From Eleginops maclovinus (lineage: Eukaryota; Chordata; Actinopteri; Perciformes; Eleginopidae): a stretch of 64,000 nt of DNA. Position numbers and translations under genes: made by a program. Below the pieces are notes generated by a model. It searched no databases. It was not told the origin of the DNA and worked only from the letters and a program-made list of their open reading frames with translations. The stretch spans positions 24,539,078 to 24,603,077 of the forward strand of contig NC_086367.1 in the NCBI RefSeq assembly GCF_036324505.1, given 5' to 3'. Numbering within the stretch: position 1 is the stretch's first letter; each line of letters begins with the position of its first letter. Positions 27,601 through 39,599 of this stretch are shown here, one piece after another.

Positions 27601-29415
27601 TGATTCACTCGACTCCATGGCTTGAAATGAAATCCCTTCCTGTCTCTGCCCGTGATACTTGTAAGAGTCGGACGGTTCAGAGTGAGGCCTGTTTATGGAG
27701 TTTGTGTGCTGGATAACAGAAATGACATTCCCTAAATTTTTACGCCCGGACATTTCCGGACTCACTGATATGTCCATCTGCAGATGTCCTAACGCCATGA
27801 TGCCGGCCGCAGCTTGCTTCACATCGTACTCTTTACTCGAGTCGATCATCTCCTCACATTCATCTCGTCCCTCGTAATGACCCGACAGATCTTCCTCTTC
27901 CCGCTTCTCTTTCCGACGTTTCCTCGTCGCCAGCTCCATGGCGTGTCTCTGGTGGCTCGTACCGGACGCCACAGAGGGGTAGCTTTCCATTTCCAATCCC
28001 GAGGGTGAAGCGGCGCTGTCGATCATCTTCCCGCTGTCTGCGTCTGCATGGCTTTCGTGTGCCGAGTGTTCGAAGGCAGCCTGCCGCCGCAGTCTCCTCA
28101 TGCCGCCGGTGCTCGCCCTCTCGTCGAACGAATGGCTTCCTCTGAGGGCGGGGGGCATGTTCAGACACACGGCGGAGGACGTCGGCATCGAGTTGCTTCT
28201 GATCAGAGTCGCCATGTCGGCGTCAGACTGCAGCTCCTGCGTCTCCTCCCTCAGTAAGGACTTGGTGTTTATTCTGATCGACTCGACTGCGTCTTTCTCC
28301 TGGGTGAAGACGCGAGACACGCCTCTCTCCGAGCGTCGGTCCGCAGCCTCGCTGAAGGCGGCCGTCTGCTTGGGGCTCGGCCTGTAGCACTTCCCGAACA
28401 TGATCTCCTGATAGGACTTGGCGTTGGTGTTGGGCGGCCCGGCCTGGTGCTCGGTGCTCTCTGAGCGGGAGAAGTATCCGGAGTCCGTGCTGCCCTTGCT
28501 GGACTGACTCGGCAGAGACAGATTATTCTCCGAGTCGCTGCTCCTCTTCTCCGAGAGCCGCAGAGCCAGCCTCTGTTTGATCGTGCTGGATTGGATTACA
28601 CGGCTTGCCTCGGCCGGCGGGGCATTGATTTCTTGTGGAGCATCCTGGGCTCCCTTCTTCTGAGAAATGAGGTTGAGTACTTTCACAGCCGTGTTATCCG
28701 ACGCCTCCGCCGGGGAGTCCAGCAGCAGCAGCGGGTCGCTGAGAGTGTCCTCATCCGAGTCCGAGCTCTGCTCAGCGTCAGAAAACAACTCGCCTTCCCC
28801 TTCAAAAGACCCCTGGCTAGCGAGGTCTGAGAGCGTCCCGGCTTTGATGGCGTGAGCGTGGGACTTCCTGTGTTTGTATAAGTTACTCTTAGTTTTGAAG
28901 GAGAAGCCGCAGGGGACGCAGGGATAGGGCCGCTCTCCGGTGTGCGAGCGAATGTGTTTCTTCAGAACGCTGGGTTTAGCACATGCCCTGCCGCAATAAT
29001 CACAGACATACTTCCCGGGCTTTTGTGGTTTCTGCTCCAGCTTCGCCTCTGAGATCGGGTCCATGGCTGCATGGGAACACTGGTGAACCTCAGGTGAACT
29101 GGTGCACTTCCTGTGGGTTGCCGGGCCGGGCGAAACTGCAGCTTTCTGCCTGCCAATGGGAAACAGTTTAGTGGGCTGCAGTGGATACGCCTCGTAGTCC
29201 TGATGCATGGAGGACGGATCTTCTAGTTTCCCTGAGTCATCACACGAGTCCCTGCCCCGACCCTCCTCTGGATGTTGGTGCCATCCTTTAGTCTCCACTT
29301 CCTGTGTCTCCTCCGAGGTGATTTCTGTCTTTGAAACCACATTTCCGTCCTGACCTTCGCCGGAGCTCCTCACCCCCGCTGCAGTTTCAAGTGACTCCAT
29401 GAAATCCAATGTCAC
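21638..29415 (-). CDS. hivep2: Transcription factor HIVEP2 / Schnurri-2 (one frame break)
   Basis: Large zinc-finger protein that binds NF-kB-like enhancer sites and acts in BMP/SMAD and immune regulation in the nucleus. Six coding exons: 26044-29415, 25313-25455, 23755-23930, 23491-23589, 22755-23382 and 21638-21943, for about 1574 residues. The first ZAS finger pair is at residues 136-188 ([19 protein letters not shown]...). Conserved islands follow: [76 protein letters not shown] and [12 protein letters not shown]. The second ZAS pair ([19 protein letters not shown]...) spans 23755-23930 and 23491-23589. An acidic stretch and SPRR-like repeats follow, ending in [21 protein letters not shown]2, rather than 1 or 3, fits VTMDDTE, TPKLRSR and [13 protein letters not shown]. 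One base is missing near 23237, breaking the frame. It is much shorter than mammalian HIVEP2 (about 2446 residues). Confidence 0.93.
23950..25225 (+). mobile_element. Teleost MITE-like element with expanded 32-bp minisatellite (copy A)
   Basis: Inserted in the hivep2 intron between the exons at 23755-23930 and 25313-25455. Its left part reads GTGTGAAGTAACTAGGTACA. Its middle reads ATTATTCTGAAATGGACCAA and then ACTTTCACTGGAGGAACATT. Its right end is expanded into about 27 tandem copies (24315-25190) of a 32-bp unit containing CTGAGTACTTCTACTTTACT and CAAGTACAAGA. The unit is a repeat of the element's own terminal region. No transposase is present. Confidence 0.85.
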
Positions 29416-30020
29416 TTTCTGTGGGATCGATTTTTTTCAAGGGCGATGTCTGTTATGTAACCGTAGTGATATTAACATTCTAGTGAACAGATGTCGGGGA
29501 AGGGTCACCTGGAAGAGAATCAGACAGAAAATACAGTTAGGGAAAATTGCATGAATAAAAAAATCAATGTTCTGCTGCAAAGATTAGTCACTGACAGAAA
29601 CCTCTTCCCCAAATATAGTGGTTCTTCATGCAGAAATGTCCCTATGCTAATATGAGTTCCATGCACGTCACTATTTATATCATATTTAAGTAAATATCTT
29701 TGGGTTTTGGACAATTTAAGACGTTACCTTGGAATTTAGGAAGTGTTTTTCTACTATTTTCTCCAAAACATTCATTGGAAAAAGAAGATAATATTTAGTT
29801 GCTACCAAGTATTTATTATACATAAATAAATCTCAACATGATAAATGAATGCAAAATGAGCTTTAACTGCATTCTGAATGTTGACAAAAATTGTGTGGAA
29901 TTCAATAAAAAATGTGGGAAATTAATTGGATTTTTCGATTTGTCCAATTAGTCTACAAAGTAATGTAGATAAGGAGCTCCTTCACAGCAGGAGTGGACAG
30001 GACAGGACACCAAGGAACCT

Positions 30021-30128
<108 letters not shown>

Positions 30129-30245
30129 ATGCTTTTACTCAGGTGGGGAAGAAGTATTCAGAAAGAAGTACCCGGTATTATGAAAGTGAAAGTTCACGTT
30201 AAAGGGTCTATTAATGTTTACTCTAAATATTCTTAACTTTTGGAT

Positions 30246-30330
30246 TGTTGTTGTTGTTGTTGTTGTTGTTGTTATTGTTGCTGTTGTTGTTGTTGTTGTT
30301 ATTGTTGATGTTGTTGTTATTGTTGATGCA
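30246..30330. repeat. (GTT)n microsatellite
   Basis: Imperfect GTT trinucleotide tract with GTTATT and GTTGAT/GTTGCT interruptions. Confidence 0.95.
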
Positions 30331-31980
30331 AACAGTATTTAAATCTATCTGTGTGTTCATATTGTGGGTAAAACCTGCAGGTATTGACATGGATTTTACG
30401 AACAGCTATGCATTCGACCTAAAAATGGCGGGAAATTCATATATTTGTGACTCTTCATTCATGATTTTGGTGTAAAATCTCCTTCCCAGTTCCAGATATT
30501 CACTTTGATATGGTATAAAACAGAGGAAAAGCAGCATATATCCATGTTTGAGAGGCTGGAGAAGCAATTTAAGACATTTGTGCAGGAAACCACTTCGTGA
30601 TGGACCATTTTCTCTCCAGCAGCAGCGTAGTCAGCAGGGAGGCTTCATTTCAACAACAAATGATGAAGGCGTGCATGCCAGAACAAAGGATCAGCGATAA
30701 GACAAACAGACTGTGCAGAAGATGGGAAAGGTGTCAGTACTGTGTGAACCTTTAATACTAACGCTTCCAGATGAACCACAATGCATTGCTCCTGTCACAA
30801 ACAGAGGGTGGACCAGGTCGTGGTTTAGCACGCCTCAAGTCTTTGCACTAAAGTTTGGATGCTTTCGGGTCAAACAAAGCCGATCTGGGCGAAAACATAC
30901 GGACTTTCTGTGGATAAATCATGTCGTGTGATACAGCAAACTTTGTTAGACTTCCTAAATCAAACAGCTGTGAATCTCTGGGTACAGGGAAGGTGTGAAG
31001 CAGGGATGCATCCCCAACAGATTGGGCTTAATAGTGCAGAAATGTGACTCTTGCTTTTAGTCAACTCTTGGGTAAAGGACTGCTGCCTGGTGCTGGTGCT
31101 CCTCCAGCTTGAGCTTGAATAGTTGCTCTGGAAAACTGAACGGCATAATTAGGACGGTACTGGTTTGATAGTCCAATGTCCTGAAACTCAATCTGTGCTT
31201 TAAACTTCCACATTTAGTTCTCGGGATTTGGTTTCCAATCGGGACTCGATCCACAGAAACATCCTGTGCATCAAACTTAAACCAAATTGGCAGAAGCCGG
31301 CAGAAACTGGGGGCTTTTTCCGGGCCTGGATAAGCTCAGGAAGTCCCAGGTGGACGCTCGTTGTCTCACATCAACATTCACCAAGATATCACCGTGAACT
31401 GCCCCCACGTTCTCTACAGCGACGTCCTGAAACACGGAGCCTGTCTCGTTTACTTTTTTTCTCCCGAGTGGAGTTGCAAGTCTTTCTGATTCTGCCAAGT
31501 CAGGTCTAACGTCTTCTATCCTTGGGGGGTTTCTCCGTGTCATCACTCCCAATCTCTAACGTGAGATTCCACAACAAGGTGGCTCAACTCGAAGACTTTG
31601 AGGTGGATTTTAGGGTCACCTTAGAGAGTGTTAAAGTGGAGCTGCAGGTCTTTCTGATTTTGCACGGTCAGGTCTAACGTCTGTCAGGTTCCGGTCCCGA
31701 TCCGGAAACCTCTCACAGCGAATCCCCCCCGCTCCAGTTTCACATCTTTAGTCTCTGAGGTCATCTCCATCTTCTCCGTTTCCAAACGCCTTGTCCTCCC
31801 TAACGAGGTTACGTAAGATTATCTGGTTCAGACCCTCTGAGTTCCCCTTAATTAGGACATCCTCCTCCGCTCTCCTCAGGCGCTGAATAACCAAGGTGAC
31901 TCCGCAGAGACTCGGGCATGATAGTCTCCTTTCTCTCTGTTTTATTTTTGGCTGTTTTGTGCTCCTGCAGCTCTGCTTTC

Positions 31981-32068
31981 GGACTGATTTGAACGCCTCT
32001 TATCGTTACAGAGAGGGCGGATAATGAAGGATGGCGAGGGTGGGGGGGGGTGTGTGTTTCAACAGCAG
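31981..32068. repeat. Duplicated about 80-bp element upstream of hivep2, copy 1
   Basis: Contains GACTGATTTGAACGCCTCT, then GGCGGATAATGAAGGATGGC, then GTGTTTCAACAG. The same ordered blocks occur at 32402-32477. Conservation between copies is patchy but clear, which suggests a direct duplication about 420 bp apart. Confidence 0.8.
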
Positions 32069-32401
32069 TATAATTATTAATAATATTTCACTAAATCTGA
32101 ATCTTTTGCTGAATAATTTATTCAAATATTCTGTATTTTTTTAACAATTGTTTCTTCAGGGTTTTCTTTATTAATATATTTAAATAATTAAATTTGTTTA
32201 ATTGTATTTTATTCTTTTTAAATCCTAATTATTGATTAATGTCTTCTTTATGTTGCATTGTTGGAGGAGCCTGACACTTGAGATCCTCATTGCCACTACT
32301 ACACTGAAGCTGTGCATGTGATCATAGAGCCTTGGAATCTGAAACAGAAATAACCAGTCGCTTCTCCAGTTGTAACCCAGATATCCTGCACACATTTTCT
32401 C

Positions 32402-32477
32402 GGGCTGATTTGAACGCCTCTCCCTCGCTGCAGCGCGAGGCGGATCATGAAGGATGGCGATCAGTGTTTCAACAGGG
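32402..32477. repeat. Duplicated about 80-bp element upstream of hivep2, copy 2
   Basis: Contains GGCTGATTTGAACGCCTCT, then GGCGGATCATGAAGGATGGC, then GTGTTTCAACAG, matching 31981-32068 in order and spacing. Confidence 0.8.
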
Positions 32478-32529
32478 AGGTGAACTAAAGTGGGGGTAAA
32501 ACACACACATTCAAAGGCCTGGCAGGGAG

Positions 32530-32534
32530 CCCCC

Positions 32535-32597
<63 letters not shown>
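32530..32597. repeat. Poly-C followed by (CA)n
   Basis: About 20 C residues run directly into a CA repeat. A second homopolymer, poly-G, lies at about 32902-32920. Confidence 0.95.
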
Positions 32598-32599
<2 letters not shown>

Positions 32600-32619
32600 C
32601 AAGGTCGGCCTGACCTCAT

Positions 32620-33260
32620 TGCTTAGTTTTTTCCATCCTCGGGTGCAGAGTGACAGCCAGATAAGAGACGGTGCATACCTCCGCCGACATGTCCAGAGTG
32701 TCGGCGGAGTCCCTGCTCGGCAACAAGCGGCACATACAGCACCGACACGGCAGCAGCATGACGTGCAGCAGCGGGCAGGTGGGCGGCCGGGGGTGTGCTT
32801 TGGGCTACAGTATGTCCACATGCATGGGGGAGACGCCGCTCCAGAGAGGAGGACAGACATGCAGTACACCCAGAAAAACCACACATGCATAATCAGGATG
32901 AGGGGGGGGGGGGGGGGGGCAGCTGACATTCACACCTCGAATATAATCCGGATACCAACCTGACATTCCAACAGCCCACTGTCCCATGTCCACGGTCACA
33001 CGTGAGACCCCCGTTTGGCCTTTTTGTCCATTCTGCTGGTGCCGGGGCGACGGTAGTGAGCCGGAGCAGCGAGTCCCATCAGCCGGCCGCACGTTAGCAG
33101 ATCTATTGATGCAGCCAGCCACCGGAGAAAATACCCGAGCGTGACGCGAGCCCAGGCACAGAAATAGCGAAGGGGCCCGGGGAGGGGGCGCACAACGGCC
33201 CACCATTCAGGGCGCTTTCCTGTCCAGCAGCAGCTCCCTCACACTCAGAGGGGTGGGGGC
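32620..33260 (-). promoter_or_regulatory. GC/CpG-rich segment, candidate hivep2 promoter or first exon
   Basis: This segment has many CpG dinucleotides in contrast to the AT-rich DNA on both sides, and lies 3.2-3.8 kb upstream of the hivep2 start codon. No protein-coding frame is convincing. By position it is a candidate CpG-island promoter or 5'UTR exon of hivep2; no transcription evidence is available. Confidence 0.4.
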
Positions 33261-34035
33261 ATGTCAGGATAAAATGTGAGGTATGCTGCACATTCCTGCA
33301 CTATCCTACCTCTAAAATACACTGTACAATATATAGTTATCAAACCATGTCCATGCTGTTGGTGGATCTGTTCAGTATGGATTCTTCATGTCTCTTTATT
33401 TTATTATATTTTATTGAATAACATTTTTGTGAATTACATTTCTTATTATATTTTATTCATTTATTTTTTAATACCTTTTTGTTATACAACAAACATGTAT
33501 TTCATAATTGTATTATTTAACCAAATATAATTGTTTGAGCTCCTTTTAGATTTCACAGCTTTCCTAATTTTAAGTAAAAAATAAGATGTTTCTTTTTATT
33601 ACATTTGATTTGTTGTTTCTGTACATATTGTTTTACAGTGATTTCTCTTATTTGGATTTGATATATTTATGATTCTTCACATTATTTTATATTTATATTC
33701 CTTGTTGATTTTTACTGTATGTATTCTAATAGTAGGTGTGTTCTGATTTGACGTTATAATTTAATCCACTTTTGTTCTTTTTTGGTGAAAACTATCACCA
33801 AAGATCTGCACAGCTTTTCCATATTTAAGGATTCACACTGTTCATATTTCTAAACAGTCCTTGTCCTACTCTGGTTGTATTTGATTGTATATTCTTATTT
33901 TACAATAGTTACATTTGTTTGTTAGATTTGCTCTGATTTGAATAAATACCTGAAGTTAAGAAGCAGAAGATTTTATGATTAATATGAATTTGTACTTTAT
34001 GTAATCAGAGCGACAGAGACGTGATCTCAGAGAGG

Positions 34036-34116
<81 letters not shown>

Positions 34117-35190
34117 GTGTTGATGAGGGTCATTAGAGGAAAACTGGCACAATACAGCAGATTATGTGCAGCTGCAGAATCAGACGTTAAACTCTTCGTC
34201 ACTCTTCACCTCAGAGTCCTCCTGCTGCTGATGATCAGCTGTTGAAGAGAGAGCAGAGAGATGTTCTCACCCTCAGTTTGAGATTATAATTCAGAGAAAA
34301 ACTCAGGTTTGTAAAAGAAATTTAAATAATAGAATTCTTTGAGAAAAAACTAATTCTGCGAAAATAAAAATTGAGGAAAAAGTCAAAGTTCTGAATTTGT
34401 TGTAGAAAAGTCACAATTCTGAAAAGAAAATACATCTGAAAACATTTGAATTGAGGGGAAAGTCTGAGATGTTCTTCAAATAATGAAAGGATTATTATTT
34501 TAAATTATTAACTTTTTTTCAGCATTTTGACTAAAATCCCAGAAAGATGTGTGATGTCACTATGTTACAGAAGTAAACAAAGGCATCCCATGGAGGCGTT
34601 TGGGAGAGCGACTCCCTCTAACTTGTTTTTATAATATGTTTTATGCTGTAATGTTTTTTGAGGGAAGATTTCATATTGATCGGACAGACAGCATGAAAGC
34701 ACATCCACGTATTTGGGGTTATACTCTAAATCCTCCTTCTGTTCATGTGTTTTGACTCATTGCATTTGAAGGCTTCATGGTATTGCCGTTCTGAATGGAG
34801 CCTCTGCCCCCCCCAGTCTCATCTCACTACAGTATGTATTGCAGCAGCTATTATTAGCCTAACGAGCTCCTCACATGAAGCTAACGAGCTGCAGATCCTG
34901 ATGCTGTTCAGCAGCGGTAAGATGGCTGATCCTCAGTGAAGGTCGAGTCCTCGTCTCTATAAATACACCGTCCGTCCCCCCGGATCCGAGGCGCACTGTA
35001 CGACTGACTCAAATCAGACTCAAATCAGCTTTAAATCAGCTTCAGACCTGCCTCATATCTGACTCACATCAGACTCAAATCAGACTCACATCTGCCTCAA
35101 ATCAGCTTCAGACTCCAATCCGACCAAATGCAGCCACAGATATGCCTGAAATCTGACTCCTACATGCTCCACATCTTTCTCAAATCAGCC
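33261..35190. other. AT-rich intergenic region
   Basis: Very AT-rich (especially 33380-34000), with a (TG)n tract at 34039-34115 and degenerate TCAGAATT-type low-complexity DNA at 34280-34500. A TATAAATA box lies at 34958-34965. From about 35010 a loose repeat of GACTCAAATCAG type leads into the 23-bp repeat. No gene is seen. Confidence 0.5.
34039..34115. repeat. (TG)n microsatellite
   Basis: Perfect TG run of about 38 repeats. Confidence 0.97.
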
Positions 35191-35352
35191 TCTAATGTGT
35201 TTCACATCAGCCTCTAATGTGTTTCAAATCAGCCTCTAATGTGTTTCAAATCAGCCTCTAATGTGTTTCAAATCAGCCTCTAATGTGTTTCAAATCAGCC
35301 TCTAATGTGTTTCAAATCAGCCTCTAATGTGTTTCAAATCAGCCTCTAATGA
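35191..35352. repeat. 23-bp tandem repeat, about 7 copies
   Basis: Units read TCAGCCTCTAATGTGTTTC plus AAA(T). They are near-identical copies following a more degenerate ATCAGACTCAAATC-type stretch. Confidence 0.92.
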
Positions 35353-35503
35353 TATTAGTGTGTGTGTGTGTGTGGGGGGGGGGGGGGGGTTTGGAAACAG
35401 AAACAACAAATACCTTTTAAAAACAAGTTGGATTTTTGGAGTGAGTTTTCACTGAAGTCTTTAAGTCCTTTTGTGTCTTTAATTTGGATTACAGGGTTTC
35501 TTT

Positions 35504-38178
35504 CGTCTTTGTGTATTTTTGAGTCTTTGTGTATTGTTGGGTCGTTGTGTATTTTTGGGTCTTGGTGTATTTTTGGGTCTTGGTGTATTTTTGGGTCTTT
35601 GTGTATTTTTGAGTCTTGGTGTATTTTTGGGTCTTGGTGTATTTTTGGGTCTTTGTGTATTTTTGGGTCTTTGTGTATTTTTGAGTCTTTGTGTATTGTT
35701 GGGTCTTTGTGTATTTTTGAGTCTTGGTGTATTTTTGGGTCTTTGTGTATTTTTGAGTCTTGGTGTATTTTTGAGTCTTGGTGTATTTTTGGGTCTTGGT
35801 GTATTTTTGAGTCTTGGTGTATTGTTGGGTCGTTGTGTATTGTTGGGTCGTTGTGTATTTTTGAGTCTTTGTGTATTGTTGGGTCTTTGTGTATTTTTGA
35901 GTCTTGGTGTATTTTTGGGTCTTGGTGTATTTTTGGGTCTTTGTGTATTTTTGGGTCTTTGTGTATTTTTGGGTCTTTGTGTATTGTTGGGTCGTTGTGT
36001 ATTTTTGGGTCTTTGTGTATTTTTGGGTCTTTGTGTATTTTTGGGTCTTTGTGTATTGTTGGGTCGTTGTGTATTTTTGGGTCTTTGTGTATTGTTGGGT
36101 CGTTGTGTATTGTTGGGTCGTTGTGTATTGTTGGGTCGTTGTGTATTGTTGGGTCGTTGTGTATTTTTGGGTCTTTGTGTATTGTTGGGTCTTTGTGTAT
36201 TTTTGGGTCTTTGTGTATTGTTGGGTCGTTGTGTATTGTTGGGTCGTTGTGTATTGTTGGGTCGTTGTGTATTGTTGGGTCGTTGTGTATTGTTGGGTCG
36301 TTGTGTATTTTTGGGTCTTTGTGTATTTTTGAGTCTTTGTGTATTTTTGGGTCTTTGTGTATTTTTGGGTCTTTGTGTATTGTTGGGTCTTTGTGTATTT
36401 TTGGGTCTTTGTGTATTTTTGAGTCTTTGTGTATTTTTGGGTCTTTGTGTATTTTTGGGTCTTTGTGTATTTTTGGGTCTTTGTGTATTGTTGGGTCGTT
36501 GTGTATTGTTGGGTCGTTGTGTATTGTTGGGTCGTTGTGTATTGTTGGGTCGTTGTGTATTGTTGGGTCGTTGTGTATTGTTGGGTCGTTGTGTATTTTT
36601 GGGTCTTTGTGTATTGTTGGGTCGTTGTGTATTGTTGGGTCGTTGTGTATTTTTGGGTCTTTGTGTATTGTTGGGTCTTTGTGTATTTTTGGGTCTTTGT
36701 GTATTGTTGGGTCGTTGTGTATTGTTGGGTCGTTGTGTATTGTTGGGTCGTTGTGTATTGTTGGGTCGTTGTGTATTGTTGGGTCGTTGTGTATTTTTGG
36801 GTCTTTGTGTATTTTTGAGTCTTTGTGTATTTTTGGGTCTTTGTGTATTTTTGGGTCTTTGTGTATTGTTGGGTCTTTGTGTATTTTTGGGTCTTTGTGT
36901 ATTGTTGGGTCGTTGTGTATTGTTGGGTCGTTGTGTATTGTTGGGTCGTTGTGTATTGTTGGGTCGTTGTGTATTGTTGGGTCGTTGTGTATTTTTGGGT
37001 CTTTGTGTATTGTTGGGTCTTTGTGTATTTTTGGGTCTTTGTGTATTTTTGAGTCTTTGTGTATTTTTGGGTCTTTGTGTATTTTTGGGTCTTTGTGTAT
37101 TTTTGGGTCTTTGTGTATTGTTGGGTCGTTGTGTATTGTTGGGTCGTTGTGTATTGTTGGGTCGTTGTGTATTGTTGGGTCGTTGTGTATTGTTGGGTCG
37201 TTGTGTATTTTTGGGTCTTTGTGTATTGTTGGGTCGTTGTGTATTGTTGGGTCGTTGTGTATTGTTGGGTCGTTGTGTATTTTTGGGTCTTTGTGTATTG
37301 TTGGGTCGTTGTGTATTGTTGGGTCGTTGTGTATTTTTGGGTCGTTGTGTATTGTTGGGTCGTTGTGTATTTTTGGGTCTTTGTGTATTTTTGGGTCTTT
37401 GTGTATTTTTGGGTCTTTGTGTATTGTTGGGTCGTTGTGTATTGTTGGGTCGTTGTGTATTTTTGGGTCTTTGTGTATTTTTGGGTCTTTGTGTATTTTT
37501 GGGTCTTTGTGTATTGTTGGGTCGTTGTGTATTGTTGGGTCGTTGTGTATTGTTGGGTCGTTGTGTATTTTTGGGTCTTTGTGTATTGTTGGGTCGTTGT
37601 GTATTGTTGGGTCGTTGTGTATTTTTGGGTCGTTGTGTATTGTTGGGTCGTTGTGTATTTTTGGGTCGTTGTGTATTGTTGGGTCGTTGTGTATTTTTGG
37701 GTCTTTGTGTATTTTTGGGTCTTTGTGTATTTTTGGGTCTTTTTGTATTTTTGGGTCTTTGTGTATTTTTGGGTCTTTGTGTATTGTTGGGTCTTTGTGT
37801 ATTTTTGAGTCTTTGTGTATTGTTGGGTCTTTGTGTATTTTTGGGTCTTTGTGTATTTTTGAGTCTTTGTGTATTGTTGGGTCTTTGTGTATTTTTGGGT
37901 CTTTGTGTATTGTTGGGTCTTTGTGTATTTTTGGGTCTTTGTGTATTTTTGAGTCTTTGTGTATTGTTGGGTCTTTGTGTATTGTTGGGTCTTTGTGTAT
38001 TTTTGGGTCTTTGTGTATTTTTGAGTCTTTGTGTATTGTTGGGTCTTTGTGTATTGTTGGGTCGTTGTGTATTTTTGGGTCGTTGTGTATTGTTGGGTCG
38101 TTGTGTATTGTTGGGTCGTTGTGTATTGTTGGGTCGTTGTGTATTGTTGGGTCGTTGTGTATTGTTGGGTCGTTGTGT
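35504..38178. repeat. 18-bp minisatellite, about 149 copies (2.7 kb)
   Basis: The unit is TTTGTGTATTTTTGGGTC with a few alternative bases (T/G at the second or third position, TTTTT/TTGTT, GGG/GAG). Since 18 is a multiple of three, several frames on both strands stay open for more than 900 codons. These are repeat artefacts (for example a SLCIVG/SLCIFG repeat). Variant order repeats in blocks, showing higher-order duplication. A poly-G tract (about 35377-35389) precedes it. Confidence 0.97.
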
Positions 38179-39338
38179 TGTCGTGTTGATTCTCTTCAGT
38201 AACTCTTTGTCTCTGTATTTCTTTCCGCAGGATTTCTTCTTCATTCTGTTGGATTTTTTACACTTTCTGTTTTGTGATGTTTTTATTAAAGTTGGGTATT
38301 TTGTGTTTTTAATGGGATTTATTTGATTTGTTGTGTCTTTTTTTGGGACCTGCTGTCGTTTTTGTCATTTGATATCAATTGGGACATTTCTCTAGTATTT
38401 CTGGTTGTAATTTTGACCCTCTTTAGTAATAGTGTGCATGCCTTGCTTCAGCATCTCTGTATTCCTATCGGAGGATTTCTTTTAGAGGTCATTCTGTTTT
38501 GTGCTATTTCTATTCATTTCTGGTGAGTTTTTTTCACATTTGTTTGTCTCTTTTGGTCACTTTGTGAGATTCAGTAAAGATTGATTTGACATTTCTGTGT
38601 CTCTGTTGATTTTTGGTCCTTTTTGTTTTTATGGGATTTATTTACATTGTCTTTCTTGTTGTCTTTCTGTCTCTCTTCATTAATGTTGTGTCATTTATTC
38701 GTCTCATCGTCTCCTCACCCCTCCAGATCTCCTGTTATTTACCTCCTCCCTGTTCCTCTCGTCTCTGCAGCTTTTCTCACCCTACCTGAAAATAATCTCC
38801 ACATGATTGTGTGTCTCCATGGTAACCCGGCTAACGTCTGCATCCAGCTTTTTTTCCAACCCGTTTCCTGTCTACATATATAATTACCTCCCTGTGAGGG
38901 AGAGAACAGTCAGGGAGTCGTTAAATCAAGAGTTAACGAGCAGCAAACATGAAGCAGAGGCTCAGATTCTCAGGGTGTTGACTATAAAAGGATCCCGTTA
39001 TTTACTTATCTCTGTCCTTTGCTGTCCTATATCTCCTCCTATTGTCCAGCTATAATCTAGACTCTCACAAATCTGACAAAGGTTTGCAAATTAAATGTCA
39101 AATTGATGTTAAATTCACTCATGCATCAAATTTTACTGTAACTATATCAGAAAACGCTTCCAGAACATAGTGACATCACTACGGAACCACTCTTGCACTC
39201 CTATTGGATAGTGCTCCAACACATTGTGCGTGATAGGCTAAGGGGCGGGACATCTGTGGTTGACCAATCAGATACTTAGCATTACATAACGCCTCATTAA
39301 TTAATGACGTTTAAATTTCACTTCACCATCATGAATAT

Positions 39339-39340
<2 letters not shown>
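38179..39340. other. T-rich intergenic DNA, decayed repeat flank
   Basis: Continues the TGTGTCTTTTTTGGG-like wording in heavily diverged form up to about 38640. The DNA then becomes unique. No gene is supported. Confidence 0.5.
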
Positions 39341-39407
<67 letters not shown>

Positions 39408-39418
39408 GTGTGTGTGTG
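39341..39418. repeat. (TG)n microsatellite
   Basis: TG run of about 38 repeats with one CG interruption. A poly-C tract lies further on at about 39578-39594. Confidence 0.96.
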
Positions 39419-39599
39419 TCCTCAGATCTCCTCTCGCTTCCTGTTGTTGTTGCTGTTTGGGGGATCAGCTGTCGGCCGGGGAAAGCCTGCTGCAGGGGGG
39501 GGTGGGGGGTGCACGGACCTGAGACCCCCTTACTGACCCCCCATTTGCACGTCATGGAACATTTGCAGGGGGGCACCCCCCCCCCCCCCCCCCCTTAAA

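Noticed and set aside
25993..29415. Treating the 1140-codon ORF as a complete single-exon protein
   Set aside because: A clear donor (GCAG|GTGAGG) at 26044/26043 ends the exon, and the following exons supply the second zinc-finger pair in phase.
35504..38178. Interstitial telomere-like array (TTGGGT wording)
   Set aside because: The unit is 18 bp and contains only one GGGT per unit; it is not TTAGGG and shows no telomere-type periodicity of 6.
35362..38326. ORFs of 900+ codons on both strands (SLCIVG and NTQRPN repeats)
   Set aside because: They arise from an 18-bp tandem repeat whose unit is a multiple of three and lacks stops in several frames. All frames are repeat-only, with no domain or start context.
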